A stretch of DNA of 64,000 nucleotides from Marinomonas balearica (GTDB lineage Bacteria > Pseudomonadota > Gammaproteobacteria > Pseudomonadales > Marinomonadaceae), in the NCBI RefSeq assembly GCF_004362145.1, contig NZ_SNXC01000013.1, positions 19,232 to 83,231 of the forward strand, given 5' to 3'. Within the stretch, counting starts at the first letter, position 1. Each line of letters opens with the position of its first letter. The notes under the pieces are model-generated. The model ran no database searches. It was not told the origin of the DNA and saw only the letters and a list, made by a program, of their open reading frames with translations. Below are positions 28,949-37,407 of the stretch, one piece after another. The position numbers and the translations under genes are program-made.

Positions 28949-30022
28949 CTAAAGATCTAAAGGAAGGTACGCGAGTTTACGCCACGCTTTATATTCTGCT
29001 CTAAAGCTCTGTTGAGAATCGTAGATCTTTTTAAAATCTTCGTCTTGTGCAGAAAGCTCTGACATGACTTGATTCGTGATGTTCTTCAGACCGGTAAGCA
29101 TTTCTGAGTTCAGTGTCTGAGTTTTAATTCCTTTTTCTTTTAACTCAGTGAGGACTTTACCTTGGATCGCTTCGCCGTGAGTCAGCGCGCGGAATGTACT
29201 TGCTGTGCAAGCCATATCAATGGTTGCTTTAGTGGAACTGGCAAGGTCATCCCAAACATCTTTGTTAATGACTAAATGGGAGGCTGTAAAGGTTTGATGC
29301 CAACCGGGGAAATAGTTGTTTTTCGCAACTTTATCGAAGCCCATGATCTTATCTATCGCAGGCATGGAAAATTCCGTTGCATCGATCGCGCCTTTTTCAA
29401 GTGCAGGAAAAATTTCGCCGCTTGGCAGAACGGTTACGGACGCACCTGCTTTTTGAAGGACTTTCCCCCCTAAACCCGCAAAGCGAATTTTAAGACCTTG
29501 AAGGTCTTCCATGGCATTGACTTCTTTTTTGAACCAGCCAGCAGTCTCGGGTCCAATAATGCTACACAATACGGGGTGTACATTGTGTTTGGCGTACAAG
29601 TTTTCGGCTAAATTTTTACCTTCACCCTCATACCACCATGCGGAATATTCCCAAGGTTCCATGCCAAACGGGACAGCGGATAACAGAGCAGAAGCAGGAA
29701 TTCGACCTTGATCGTAACCTAGCCATGCATAACCCGCATCGAGTTGGTGGTTTCTGACAGCCTCGGTGATGCTAAAAGGAGGAACAATTTTTCCCGGCTC
29801 ATAGACCTTAAATTGTATTTGGCCGTCGGTCGCGGCTTTGAGTTGTTTAGCAACATGTACGATGGGATCCCCTAATCCTGGGAGATGCGTTCCAAATACA
29901 GCTTGGACTTTCCAACGAATTTTATCTTCAGCAGCGAAAGTGGAGGTGGCAGTGGTAGCGAGAAGTGTTGACACGGCAGCGGCAACACAGGTTTGTTTAA
30001 CCAACGTTTGAATGCGGAGCAT
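28949..30022 (-). CDS. TRAP transporter periplasmic solute-binding protein (DctP/TakP-like)
   Basis: A 357-residue protein with an N-terminal signal peptide (about 1-30, cleavage near S-T-F-A-A-E-D). The mature part has the DctP fold signature: W-K-V-Q-A-V-F-G-T-H-L-P, I-T-E-A-V-R-N-H-Q-L-D-A-G-Y, then D-L-Q-G-L-K-I-R-F-A-G-L-G-G and G-E-I-F-P-A-L-E-K-G-A-I-D-A-T-E-F with the conserved arginine that binds a carboxylate. The overall pattern is closest to TakP-type 2-oxoacid-binding members, so an organic acid is the likely ligand (inference). It is transcribed first, about 250 bases ahead of the small permease gene. Confidence 0.92.
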   Translation of the reverse strand: MLRIQTLVKQTCVAAAVSTLLATTATSTFAAEDKIRWKVQAVFGTHLPGLGDPIVHVAKQLKAATDGQIQFKVYEPGKIVPPFSITEAVRNHQLDAGYAWLGYDQGRIPASALLSAVPFGMEPWEYSAWWYEGEGKNLAENLYAKHNVHPVLCSIIGPETAGWFKKEVNAMEDLQGLKIRFAGLGGKVLQKAGASVTVLPSGEIFPALEKGAIDATEFSMPAIDKIMGFDKVAKNNYFPGWHQTFTASHLVINKDVWDDLASSTKATIDMACTASTFRALTHGEAIQGKVLTELKEKGIKTQTLNSEMLTGLKNITNQVMSELSAQDEDFKKIYDSQQSFRAEYKAWRKLAYLPLDL

Positions 30023-30239
30023 GACTGGTTTCCTTGTAAGTGTCCGAGAATTTTCTCAGTATTATTTTTATTGTCCTACACAGATGTATCCTTTCGATAC
30101 GATTGCTATCATTATGTACATCTTCACTACAGTCAACTTAGCCTTTAGTCTATAGTGAGATAAATATTATCGTTATTAAGCTAATTATTCCTAAATTCAG
30201 ATAATAAGTGCGACACTGGTCTTCACCACAAGAACAAGC

Positions 30240-31526
30240 TTAGGTTTCTTTCAAGTTAATGCTTTTGTCTGCTTCATTAGGAAGGCAAAATAAGCTTGCG
30301 TAAGCCCCCTCAAGCTCGTCTTCTTCCATGGATAATAGATGTTCCATTTTGGGTATATGAATAATGAACTGTGAGACGACTAATAAAATAAGGCCAAAAG
30401 CAAAAAGGAGGCTTTGCAATGAATAGGATTCAATCCAATTTCCCATTAATAAGAAACCCAATGGAGTAGAAGACAGTATTGTCAGTATATGGATCGTTTG
30501 TAATCGACTACGGTATTGTTTAGGGATAGCAATTGAACGAACAGACTCGACACAAATATTACAGACAATAATAGAGAGTCCCAAAAATAATAATGCTCCG
30601 CCCCAAACAATATAGTTATCAAATAATGCAAGTAACAAAATGGATATTCCCATAAATGAGAATGAGCTTTTCACCAAAGTCATTTTTTTAACGCCAATAT
30701 AAATTAATTTTTTTTGTACATATAAAGCCCCCAAGATTACGCCAAAAGAGATACAAACCTCATAGAAAACGACATATCCCCCGTCTTTCATAAGAATGTG
30801 AGAGACGAAAAACGGAATGGCAATACTGATAATAGGGGCGACAATGAAATTTGCTAAAGAAGCCGCGAGGTTCCAGTAAAATTCAGATTTATATTTATAG
30901 GTTAAAATAAAACTCTCTTTTATTTCTCTCATATATGTTAAAGATTCTGACCTAATTATGGGCTTTTCTTTGGCTACATTTAAAAATAACAATATCAATT
31001 GAGAGACGATGGACAAAGTGGTTGCTAAAACTACCGCTACGTATAAACCAAGCATATCTAATGAGATGATACCTACAGAAATACCAATTAGAGACCCTAT
31101 AGATTGTAAAAAAAAAGTATATTGATATGCTAAATCCAAGTTCTTTTTTTCAACAATATCTGGAAGTATCGCATTTGCAAGTGGTGGGTAAATAGCATCG
31201 CAGCACCCTAAAAATATCACAATGGCATAGAACAATGGTACATAGATATTTTTTTGATTAATCATGTATACGGCTATAAAAAAACCGACTAAAGCCAGTG
31301 AGTTGGCATAAAAAATCAACTTTCTTTTTTCAAATCGGTCGCCTAACGGAGACAATATTGTACCGAATACTATCTTAGATAAGAAATATGTAGCATAGAT
31401 AGATGAAGCTTCATCAGGAGAAGAAACGTAACTTATAGAAAACCATATAAAAATGCTAATAAGCATTTTATTAGCCGTAGTGGATAATGTTTCGCTTATC
31501 CTTAAGATCCAAAATCCGTTTTTCAT
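30240..31526 (-). CDS. MFS transporter, probable exporter of the RiPP product
   Basis: A 428-residue major-facilitator protein with about twelve hydrophobic segments. The N-terminal half contains the loop 2-3 motif as G-D-R-F-E-K-R-K and an A-I-L-P-D-I-V segment seen in macrolide-efflux-type MFS members. It starts 15 bases after the HExxH enzyme gene in the same AT-rich operon, so it probably exports, or gives immunity to, the peptide made by this locus (inference). The C-terminal 30 residues are a soluble acidic tail. Confidence 0.85.
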   Translation of the reverse strand: MKNGFWILRISETLSTTANKMLISIFIWFSISYVSSPDEASSIYATYFLSKIVFGTILSPLGDRFEKRKLIFYANSLALVGFFIAVYMINQKNIYVPLFYAIVIFLGCCDAIYPPLANAILPDIVEKKNLDLAYQYTFFLQSIGSLIGISVGIISLDMLGLYVAVVLATTLSIVSQLILLFLNVAKEKPIIRSESLTYMREIKESFILTYKYKSEFYWNLAASLANFIVAPIISIAIPFFVSHILMKDGGYVVFYEVCISFGVILGALYVQKKLIYIGVKKMTLVKSSFSFMGISILLLALFDNYIVWGGALLFLGLSIIVCNICVESVRSIAIPKQYRSRLQTIHILTILSSTPLGFLLMGNWIESYSLQSLLFAFGLILLVVSQFIIHIPKMEHLLSMEEDELEGAYASLFCLPNEADKSINLKET

Positions 31527-31541
31527 AATAAAAACTCTTTT

Positions 31542-32474
31542 TTAAGTGATGTTACGCACTTGTTTGGCACATTGATTAAAAAGAAATTCTCCATAGTGGG
31601 TAAATACTGCATTTTTTTTCATTATATTATGAGTTTGATAAAACTTATCAATAGTAGATTGCAGCCTATTTTCTCGTTCTTCTTCAAAATCAAGTGAAAA
31701 ATTTGCTTTACCTAGTTTTGAAAGAATGCTTATAATTCTACACATCACAAAATAAGCATGATACAGACCATCCATAGGTCTGAGATCGGCACGATATGGG
31801 GCTTTATATTTCTCTTCAGCAGGGTTTAGAGTTAGCTCATCATAAGATTGTGCAGTATATAAAACAACATGAGAAAGTTCATGAATAATATGTTCAATAT
31901 AGAAGAGGATTGAGTTTTTTCTATTCGCATTAATCAAGATAAGACCAAATAAATTAAAACTTGCAGCTGATCTGATATAGTTCCCCTCACTATGACCTGT
32001 TAATATTATTTCATCTATATAGCTTTCTAATTCAAAGCGGAGCTTAGGTGATATTTCTTCAATTATCATTAAAGCTCTCGAGAGCTTTTTTCTTTCTTCT
32101 TTTTGATTTTCACGAACCGTCCCTACTTCTATACTTTTATCTTTATGCAAAAACAGTTCGTTTTCAATTAACTCAATTTTATTTTTTGACGAAATGTCAA
32201 AATTCAATTCGCTTATGGATAGACTTTTAAATTCTTTGTAATTTTCTAATGAATCTACCAAGAATTTCTTTCCTAATTTTATATCATTTAGTTCTAATGA
32301 ATATATGCATTTGTTATAGTAACCATACGACAACCAGCTTGGTTTTTTTGATGTATCAACTTTTTTATCAAGACCTGTTTCAGAAATTAAATAGTCGAGA
32401 GATCGGTTTAATAAAGCATGATGGCTGGCTACTCTTTCCGCTATATTATAATTTTCTGAACTAAGATCTATCAT
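31542..32474 (-). CDS. HExxH-type putative peptide-modifying enzyme (RiPP beta-hydroxylase-like)
   Basis: A 310-residue protein with H198-E-L-S-H202 in I-I-H-E-L-S-H-V-V-L-Y, followed about 30 residues later by Y-K-A-P-Y-R-A-D-L-R-P-M-D-G-L-Y-H-A-Y-F. This pairing (HExxH, then R-x-D-x-R-P-x-x-G-x-x-H-A-x-F) is the hallmark of the HExxH peptide-modification family (TIGR04267), members of which act as 2-oxoglutarate-dependent peptide beta-hydroxylases in RiPP clusters. I chose ATG 32474, with GGGGGT just upstream; a TTG at 32510 would add twelve residues. It lies just after a 25-codon peptide gene, its probable substrate. The reaction here is inferred from the family. Confidence 0.8.
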   Translation of the reverse strand: MIDLSSENYNIAERVASHHALLNRSLDYLISETGLDKKVDTSKKPSWLSYGYYNKCIYSLELNDIKLGKKFLVDSLENYKEFKSLSISELNFDISSKNKIELIENELFLHKDKSIEVGTVRENQKEERKKLSRALMIIEEISPKLRFELESYIDEIILTGHSEGNYIRSAASFNLFGLILINANRKNSILFYIEHIIHELSHVVLYTAQSYDELTLNPAEEKYKAPYRADLRPMDGLYHAYFVMCRIISILSKLGKANFSLDFEEERENRLQSTIDKFYQTHNIMKKNAVFTHYGEFLFNQCAKQVRNIT

Positions 32475-32492
32475 ATTTACCCCCAAATTAAT

Positions 32493-32521
32493 AGAGGTAG
32501 CTTTATTCAAGCCACCTCTAT
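32493..32521 (-). terminator. Hairpin between precursor peptide gene and modifying enzyme (possible attenuator)
   Basis: A 12-bp stem, TAGAGGTGGCTT against AAGCTACCTCTA with one G-U pair, around a short loop. It follows the peptide stop codon by only six bases. On the minus strand the downstream tract is TTAATTTGG, so termination would be partial, and the TTG start alternative lies within it. Such stems commonly let a peptide gene be expressed above its enzyme genes. The plus strand has a better T run. Confidence 0.55.
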
Positions 32522-32527
32522 TTTTAT

Positions 32528-32605
32528 TTATAATTGATCATTTACTGTGACCGCTGTCATAGAAATGCTTTTTGTTCTAAGTAGCTTTGAATAATCTAAT
32601 TTCAT
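32528..32605 (-). CDS. Candidate RiPP precursor peptide, 25 residues
   Basis: A tiny frame too short for ordinary gene calling. ATG 32605 is preceded by AAGGAG at ideal spacing (AAGGAGCACACT-ATG), and the frame is closed by TAA. The product begins MKLDYSKLLRTK (basic, leader-like) and continues S-I-S-M-T-A-V-T-V-N-D to a leucine C-terminus, so the second half is rich in Ser/Thr and beta-branched residues, plausible sites for hydroxylation. It is the first gene of the HExxH enzyme-MFS operon. No double-glycine motif or cysteine is present. Assigning it as precursor is inference from the ribosome site, position and enzyme family. Confidence 0.65.
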   Translation of the reverse strand: MKLDYSKLLRTKSISMTAVTVNDQL

Positions 32606-32874
32606 AGTGTGCTCCTTGTTTTAATGAAAACGTCTCAATCTAGGTGACAACTCAATTTAGAGTCGACTATTTCATTATCTTACTACTAAAAACTATTGAA
32701 ATAATAAAAAGTATCCTTTTTCTATATAATTTATAAACTTTATCGAGTTGACATTTGTTTTGTTTTGAGGTGAGGGGTGTGAGGGCCAAATTTAAAATTT
32801 CTATTGTCAGGCACTTCTTATAGGCTGTAGTATTAATAGCGTATAGACATGGGATGGAGACCTCAGGAATCGTT
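32606..32874. promoter_or_regulatory. Divergent promoter region of the RiPP operon and its regulator
   Basis: A strongly AT-rich 270-base region between the peptide gene (minus) and the HTH regulator (plus). On the plus strand TTGACA occurs at 32758-32763, a candidate -35 for the regulator, but I see no good -10 at proper spacing. The TATATAATTTATAA stretch near 32732 could serve either strand. Confidence 0.4.
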
Positions 32875-33684
32875 ATGGCGAAAAAGAATAGTAGTCAAGG
32901 AGCACACTTCGACTTCCGTCCAATTATCCTTGATTTTCCAACGATGGAAGTTGATGAAAAAAAGAACTTTGCGAGTAATTTAAGGTCTTGTCGTCAATCA
33001 TTAAGATTAACAAGAGAAAAAATGGCATCTGAACTAGGTGTCTCTATACATCAATATCGAAAATACGAAGAAGGAAAAGATTGGATGAGAATGCATGCAG
33101 CTATGCGACTCACTCTTATTTATGGAATTCCTTTTACTGCATTATTTACCGGAGGATGTTATAGTGATCTTTGCCCACCTGCTAACACTTTAAGAAAATG
33201 GCTAGATATTCAAATATATTCTTCTCGAAGCCAAAGCGCAGAGTTTGCAATGTTTATTTCTTTGCTAAATCAAAAATATTCCGATAATCCTATAGAATAC
33301 GAAGAAATAGATAGTTGGCCGACAGATAGCCAAATTTGGCAAGAACTTCCTTACTATTATTCTATTGTAGGACAGGGGTTGAAACACTTTCGCTCCGAAA
33401 ATAAGATTTCACAACAAGAACTTTCAGAGCTATTAGGAGTGGAATATCGAACTATAGGTCGTTATGAAAATGACAAGCAGAGCAATTTTAGTGTAATAAT
33501 GGCGCTTCGGTTTTTGGCCGGGTGTGGCGTCTCTCCATTGCAGTTAATACAGAATTCGAAGCTATATCAAAGAAGAGTTTTACAATCTGAACGAATAAAT
33601 AGGCTACAGATTTGGATGAAAACTCTTTCAGATAATAAGCAATATAACGTTTCTAGAATTGCAAAAATTTTATCCAATATTTAG
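32875..33684 (+). CDS. Transcription regulator with two XRE-type HTH domains
   Basis: A 269-residue DNA-binding protein with two separated helix-turn-helix domains. The first is at about 35-90 (N-L-R-S-C-R-Q-S-L-R-L-T-R-E-K-M-A-S-E-L-G-V) and the second at about 172-225 (F-R-S-E-N-K-I-S-Q-Q-E-L-S-E-L-L-G-V-E-Y-R-T-I-G-R-Y-E-N). ATG 32875 has AGGA six bases upstream; an earlier in-frame ATG (32854) lacks one. It is divergent from the peptide operon and shares its AT-rich composition, so it is the probable regulator of that operon. Duplicated HTHs may let one polypeptide grip a tandem operator. Confidence 0.8.
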   Translation: MAKKNSSQGAHFDFRPIILDFPTMEVDEKKNFASNLRSCRQSLRLTREKMASELGVSIHQYRKYEEGKDWMRMHAAMRLTLIYGIPFTALFTGGCYSDLCPPANTLRKWLDIQIYSSRSQSAEFAMFISLLNQKYSDNPIEYEEIDSWPTDSQIWQELPYYYSIVGQGLKHFRSENKISQQELSELLGVEYRTIGRYENDKQSNFSVIMALRFLAGCGVSPLQLIQNSKLYQRRVLQSERINRLQIWMKTLSDNKQYNVSRIAKILSNI

Positions 33685-33778
33685 AGGTCATAAATTATTA
33701 TAAATATATTGGCTGAGTTAACTCATTAGATATTATTTTAAGCTGCTTATACGCAGACATTTTCTTACTCTGGGGAAA

Positions 33779-33838
33779 ACCTTGAGAGACAAGAAGGAAA
33801 CTGAGGTTGAACTAAAAGAGTTTGCTTTTCTTCCATAA
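33779..33838 (+). pseudogene. Fragment of a second holin-like gene
   Basis: Twenty codons read L-R-D-K-K-E-T-E-V-E-L-K-E-F-A-F and then stop. This matches the central helix of the holin-like protein at 21056-21592 (Q-R-E-K-N-D-T-E-V-E-L-K-E-L-S-A-F), with a run of about 20 identical bases around 33800-33820. No start or membrane segments remain. The fragment lies between the RiPP locus and the second eCIS block. Confidence 0.6.
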
Positions 33839-33916
33839 AATAATTCACGTCGTAAAGTAATCCAACACGAACACGAACACGAACACGAGCTACTTTAGAG
33901 AGTGCATACAAATTAT
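33839..33916. repeat. Short hexamer repeat downstream of the eCIS ATPase operon
   Basis: Four tandem copies of a CGAACA-type hexamer at about 33866-33889, in the intergenic space between the holin fragment and the 3' end of the ATPase gene. It looks like slippage and no function is visible. Confidence 0.5.
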
Positions 33917-35317
33917 TTAAAATCGGCTGAGTGCATTATTTCGCTCATCATTCCCTAACTGCTGCTGAATGCCGGCATTGATGTCTTTCGCTAATATCAC
34001 AGTGCGATCATCACAGACTGCCTTTAACGACGTATAGCGAATCACATTCATAATAGCGGCAGCAGAAAGTTCATGAGCCTTAGCGATATGCGATAAGTCT
34101 ATGGAGCTTTCTAGCGATGATTTATCCGAAAAGCCGGATTTCCAAAGGGATAAACGCTGTGCTGCATCGGGCAGTTTAAAATAAACAACCGCTTCAAACC
34201 GCCGAAAAAAGGCTTCATCGAGGTTGTTCTTATAATTAGAAGCCAAGATGACCACACCATTAAAAGCTTCTATTCGTTGCAACAAGTAGGCAACGTTTTG
34301 GTTTGCAAATTGGTCATTTGCGCTGTTGCTTTCAGTTCGCTTACCAAACAAAGCATCGGCTTCATCAAAAAATAAAATCCATGATTTGTCCTCAGCCATT
34401 GAGAATACTTTTTCAAGGTTTTTCTCGGTTTCACCAATGTACTTAGAGGTGATTAAGGATAAATCGACTTGGTAAACATCAGACCCTGTAGATTCCCCTA
34501 ACAAGCACGCCGCCATGGTTTTTCCCGTTCCAGGCTGACCGTGAAACAAAGCTCGATAGCCGGGACGAATTTTATTGCCAAACCCCCAATCTTGTTTCAA
34601 TTTATGACCGTGTTTAATCCAACCTCTAATATCTTCCAATTGCTCCATGGTTGCGTCGGGCAAGTTAAGATCTTGCCATCGTTTACCTGATACAACCCGT
34701 TTCGCAGGAAAGTCTTGCGATAAATCAGGGCGATAAGGCTCTGAAATGGTAAATAGATGCAAATATTCATCTTTTACCTGAAAAGGTATTTTCATCAATG
34801 AGACATCGTCAGATTCGCCTTTTAGTTGCAACAGTTTAAAAGCGGCCGATTGAGCTTGCTGATACAATTGCTTTTGAATATTGAAGCGATCTTCTAACGC
34901 ATCGCAACCAATCAAAAATGCCAATGTTTCACCGGTCGCATAAATACAGCCACCTAACTCCTGACAGCCAAACTCAGTATATGGGCGTTCTGTTGCCTCA
35001 TTTTTATATAAAAATACATCCAACACACTGGGTTTTACAGCGGGCAATAAAGCCAACACAAGAGCAAGACGCTCAACAAAGGTTAGGTTGGCTTGTTGCA
35101 AATAAAGCCCATAAGGGGAGTTGTATGACGCAACGTTCGGGGCGATTACTTCTGAAACACCGCTGTAGGAGGTTTCTTGATTAAAATAGAGGTTTAAACG
35201 CACGTTAATAATCTGTTCACACCAAGCGATGTCTGTCGTTAGATCTTTCGCATTCCATTGCAAATCGCTTAACGCGACAGACGGCTTTTTGATAGGTGTT
35301 ACATTAAAATTGACCAT
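33917..35317 (-). CDS. eCIS AAA+ ATPase (Afp15-like)
   Basis: A 466-residue ATPase. The N-terminal domain (about 1-210) has R-L-A-L-V-L-A-L-L-P-A-V-K-P-S-V-L-D-V-F, then T-E-F-G and T-G-E-T-L-A-F-L-I, typical of the short eCIS ATPase form. The AAA core has Walker A G-Q-P-G-T-G-K-T at about 258-265, Walker B I-L-F-F-D-E-A-D-A-L-F-G-K-R at about 313-326, an A-N-Q-N-V-A-Y-L-L-Q-R-I-E segment and F-F-R-R-F-E arginine fingers. Such ATPases are conserved in eCIS loci, probably for assembly or cargo loading. GGAG precedes the ATG. It is the last gene of a minus-strand operon with three paralogous proteins. Confidence 0.88.
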   Translation of the reverse strand: MVNFNVTPIKKPSVALSDLQWNAKDLTTDIAWCEQIINVRLNLYFNQETSYSGVSEVIAPNVASYNSPYGLYLQQANLTFVERLALVLALLPAVKPSVLDVFLYKNEATERPYTEFGCQELGGCIYATGETLAFLIGCDALEDRFNIQKQLYQQAQSAAFKLLQLKGESDDVSLMKIPFQVKDEYLHLFTISEPYRPDLSQDFPAKRVVSGKRWQDLNLPDATMEQLEDIRGWIKHGHKLKQDWGFGNKIRPGYRALFHGQPGTGKTMAACLLGESTGSDVYQVDLSLITSKYIGETEKNLEKVFSMAEDKSWILFFDEADALFGKRTESNSANDQFANQNVAYLLQRIEAFNGVVILASNYKNNLDEAFFRRFEAVVYFKLPDAAQRLSLWKSGFSDKSSLESSIDLSHIAKAHELSAAAIMNVIRYTSLKAVCDDRTVILAKDINAGIQQQLGNDERNNALSRF

Positions 35318-35359
35318 GCGTACTCCAATACTGATATGTTTTGTTCATGCTATCGATTG

Positions 35360-36313
35360 CTAACCAAAGTAGCGCGTCATTCCCTGTTGTAAGGTCGGGT
35401 ATTCAATGCTTACGTCGACGCGGCAAAACCAACGGCTGCGCAACTCACTTGAGTTTCCTTTAAACTCAAAAACAATCTGATAGATTTGTTGTTGGCCTTG
35501 CAGTTTATATGGCTCATAGAAAACGTCTTCAATCGTAAAACCTAGTGGGTCGTGGCTATCATGATCAAACCCACCGTTAAGCATTTTATAGGCGACGGCG
35601 TAAATGTCAGGGTAATTCCAACATGCGTAATTTAGTGCTCGTTCTGCATCATTAATTCCCAAATTATGGGTATGGGATAAAATGGGCTCTACTACGTTAT
35701 GGGTTAATAAACTGGGTTCAAACGGATCATTAGGCGCATATTTTTTAAGAGCTTCATTGATACCAGACATTAAGAACTTACGCGGTTTATACATAATATG
35801 TTCGCAGAGTAATTTAGGCTGCTTTTGAAACCCGACAAGCTCTTCACTTAATTTCCCTACAGCGATGTGTAAATCTAATGGATCTGATTTTGGCGATAGG
35901 CTCGAAATCAATTCATTTAAACAAGCTTCGGATGCAGGCACGAGCTGGTACGTATCTGCGCCATCTATGTCCAAAAACCATTCAATTTCGCGTGCTAAAT
36001 GACGATTCTCACTTAAACACAGTAATGGGTAGAGGTTTTCTGCTGTAAGTTCCAGAGGCTCATTTAAATTTTTACTTAAGTGAGTACTTTTTCCCCCTTG
36101 GATTAACTGCCTAAACGCATGTGCAATGCTGTCACTCTCGACTTTAGGGTTTATAAGACCCGCGACATAACAATACACTGGCTCGCTGCTCATCCTCTGC
36201 GCTACAGCTTGATTATGCTCATTACTGGGCGCACTTTGAGCCGTTAATTGCAGTGTATTATTTGGTGAAGTTGGCATACTTTTTTGAGAGATCGTGTTTT
36301 GTAAATTCGACAT
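35360..36313 (-). CDS. PatG C-terminal-domain-like protein, paralogue 1
   Basis: A 317-residue protein with a disordered, Ser/Gln-rich N-terminus (about 1-45). The remainder reads like the C-terminal domain of cyanobactin protease PatG: V-Y-C-Y-V-A-G-L-I-N-P, L-A-R-E-I-E-W-F-L-D-I-D-G-A-D-T-Y-Q-L-V-P, A-E-R-A-L-N-Y-A-C-W-N-Y-P-D-I-Y, and at the end W-F-C-R-V-D-V-S-I-E-Y-P. It carries no protease motif. It lies 42 bases upstream of the eCIS ATPase gene, after two paralogues. The role is unknown; an eCIS structural, adaptor or cargo role is possible. Confidence 0.6.
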   Translation of the reverse strand: MSNLQNTISQKSMPTSPNNTLQLTAQSAPSNEHNQAVAQRMSSEPVYCYVAGLINPKVESDSIAHAFRQLIQGGKSTHLSKNLNEPLELTAENLYPLLCLSENRHLAREIEWFLDIDGADTYQLVPASEACLNELISSLSPKSDPLDLHIAVGKLSEELVGFQKQPKLLCEHIMYKPRKFLMSGINEALKKYAPNDPFEPSLLTHNVVEPILSHTHNLGINDAERALNYACWNYPDIYAVAYKMLNGGFDHDSHDPLGFTIEDVFYEPYKLQGQQQIYQIVFEFKGNSSELRSRWFCRVDVSIEYPTLQQGMTRYFG

Positions 36314-36336
36314 AATATGATTCCTGCTTAACGTTG

Positions 36337-37326
36337 CTAATTTTGAGGCTCACCAAAAATTAATTCAGAACAGCTAAAAGGGTAGAGTTCCGTCACATCA
36401 ATATTGATGTGCTGCTTTTCGACACGTTTACTATCAGGATTTAGGTAAGAAAAAATCAACGTCATAACCTGTCGTTCGCCGCTACTCACATCACTGATCG
36501 CCTCGATTTGTTCAAACTCAATGCCTTCTTTGTTGTGCGCTAACATTGGGGCAGTAAACACCTTGTATAAACTGGTGCATTTTAAGCTTAAGTAATTGAG
36601 TGCTCTCTGCGCAGGCAAATTGCCTTCGTTCCGACAAAACTTCAACATACTGTTAAAAAGTGGTTTTATTTTGCTCAATTCAACATCAGTTTGCTGGCTC
36701 AAGACCTGACAATAATCGTCTACTGTCGAGCTTTGAATTTGATGTACATAGGCCATTCTCATGATGCGGCCGCCACATAAATGGTCGGAAGCATAACCGC
36801 CTAACTGAGCGATAACATACTCAAATTGTTGTGTAGAATTCGGCTGCAAGGCTTTAATAAATGCGTTTAATAATGCTGGCGTTTTTGCATGCAATACATA
36901 GCAATCTGTACCGTCAATGTTCAGCACCCAACACATTTTTTTGGCTAGAAAAAGATGCTCTGGCATGCTCAATACTTCAAATAGACTTTTCGACTCAGCA
37001 TGAGGACCAAACTGTTGGAAAGCCACTTCCTTATAAAGCTTTTCCACACTGGAAGAAGGGAACTGTGCTTGAATACGACCCAAAGCGTAAAGGTAAGAGG
37101 GCGTATCGATGGCCTCTGTTTCGGGCTCAGCTTCGAGGGCTTCTTCAGTATGTTGCTCTGTCGTCTTTTCTGTGGAAATTGGTAGATCTGACTGGTTGTC
37201 GGTGTCACCATCTTGCACTTTCTGCACGGTATTGTTTGTTGCGGTAGAGCTTTCAGATTGAGCGACATGCACAATCTCACTGGGCTCTACAGTTATATCG
37301 CTGGGGTTTGTTTGATCCTGAATCAT
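36337..37326 (-). CDS. PatG C-terminal-domain-like protein, paralogue 2
   Basis: A 329-residue paralogue and the clearest match of the three: Y-L-Y-A-L-G-R-I-Q-A-Q-F-P-S-S-S-V-E-K, then F-L-A-K-K-M-C-W-V-L-N-I-D-G-T-D-C-Y-V-L, A-Q-R-A-L-N-Y-L-S-L-K-C-T-S-L-Y and V-D-V-T-E-L-Y-P-F. The first 85 residues are acidic, Thr/Glu-rich and probably unstructured. ATG 37326 has AGGA six bases upstream, which I prefer over the ATG at 37359. It has the same direction as, and close spacing to, both neighbours. No catalytic residue is recognisable. Confidence 0.62.
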   Translation of the reverse strand: MIQDQTNPSDITVEPSEIVHVAQSESSTATNNTVQKVQDGDTDNQSDLPISTEKTTEQHTEEALEAEPETEAIDTPSYLYALGRIQAQFPSSSVEKLYKEVAFQQFGPHAESKSLFEVLSMPEHLFLAKKMCWVLNIDGTDCYVLHAKTPALLNAFIKALQPNSTQQFEYVIAQLGGYASDHLCGGRIMRMAYVHQIQSSTVDDYCQVLSQQTDVELSKIKPLFNSMLKFCRNEGNLPAQRALNYLSLKCTSLYKVFTAPMLAHNKEGIEFEQIEAISDVSSGERQVMTLIFSYLNPDSKRVEKQHINIDVTELYPFSCSELIFGEPQN

Positions 37327-37407
37327 AATTATTCCTGTTGAAGCATTATTAAATAACAAGCGACTCGAACGAGTGTCTTTTTAGACTAATAATTAGCAGC
37401 GAGCTGT

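Noticed and set aside
25826..30022. TRAP-IclR region as part of the eCIS or RiPP system
   Set aside because: All four genes are ordinary uptake and regulation genes with no link to peptide or particle functions.
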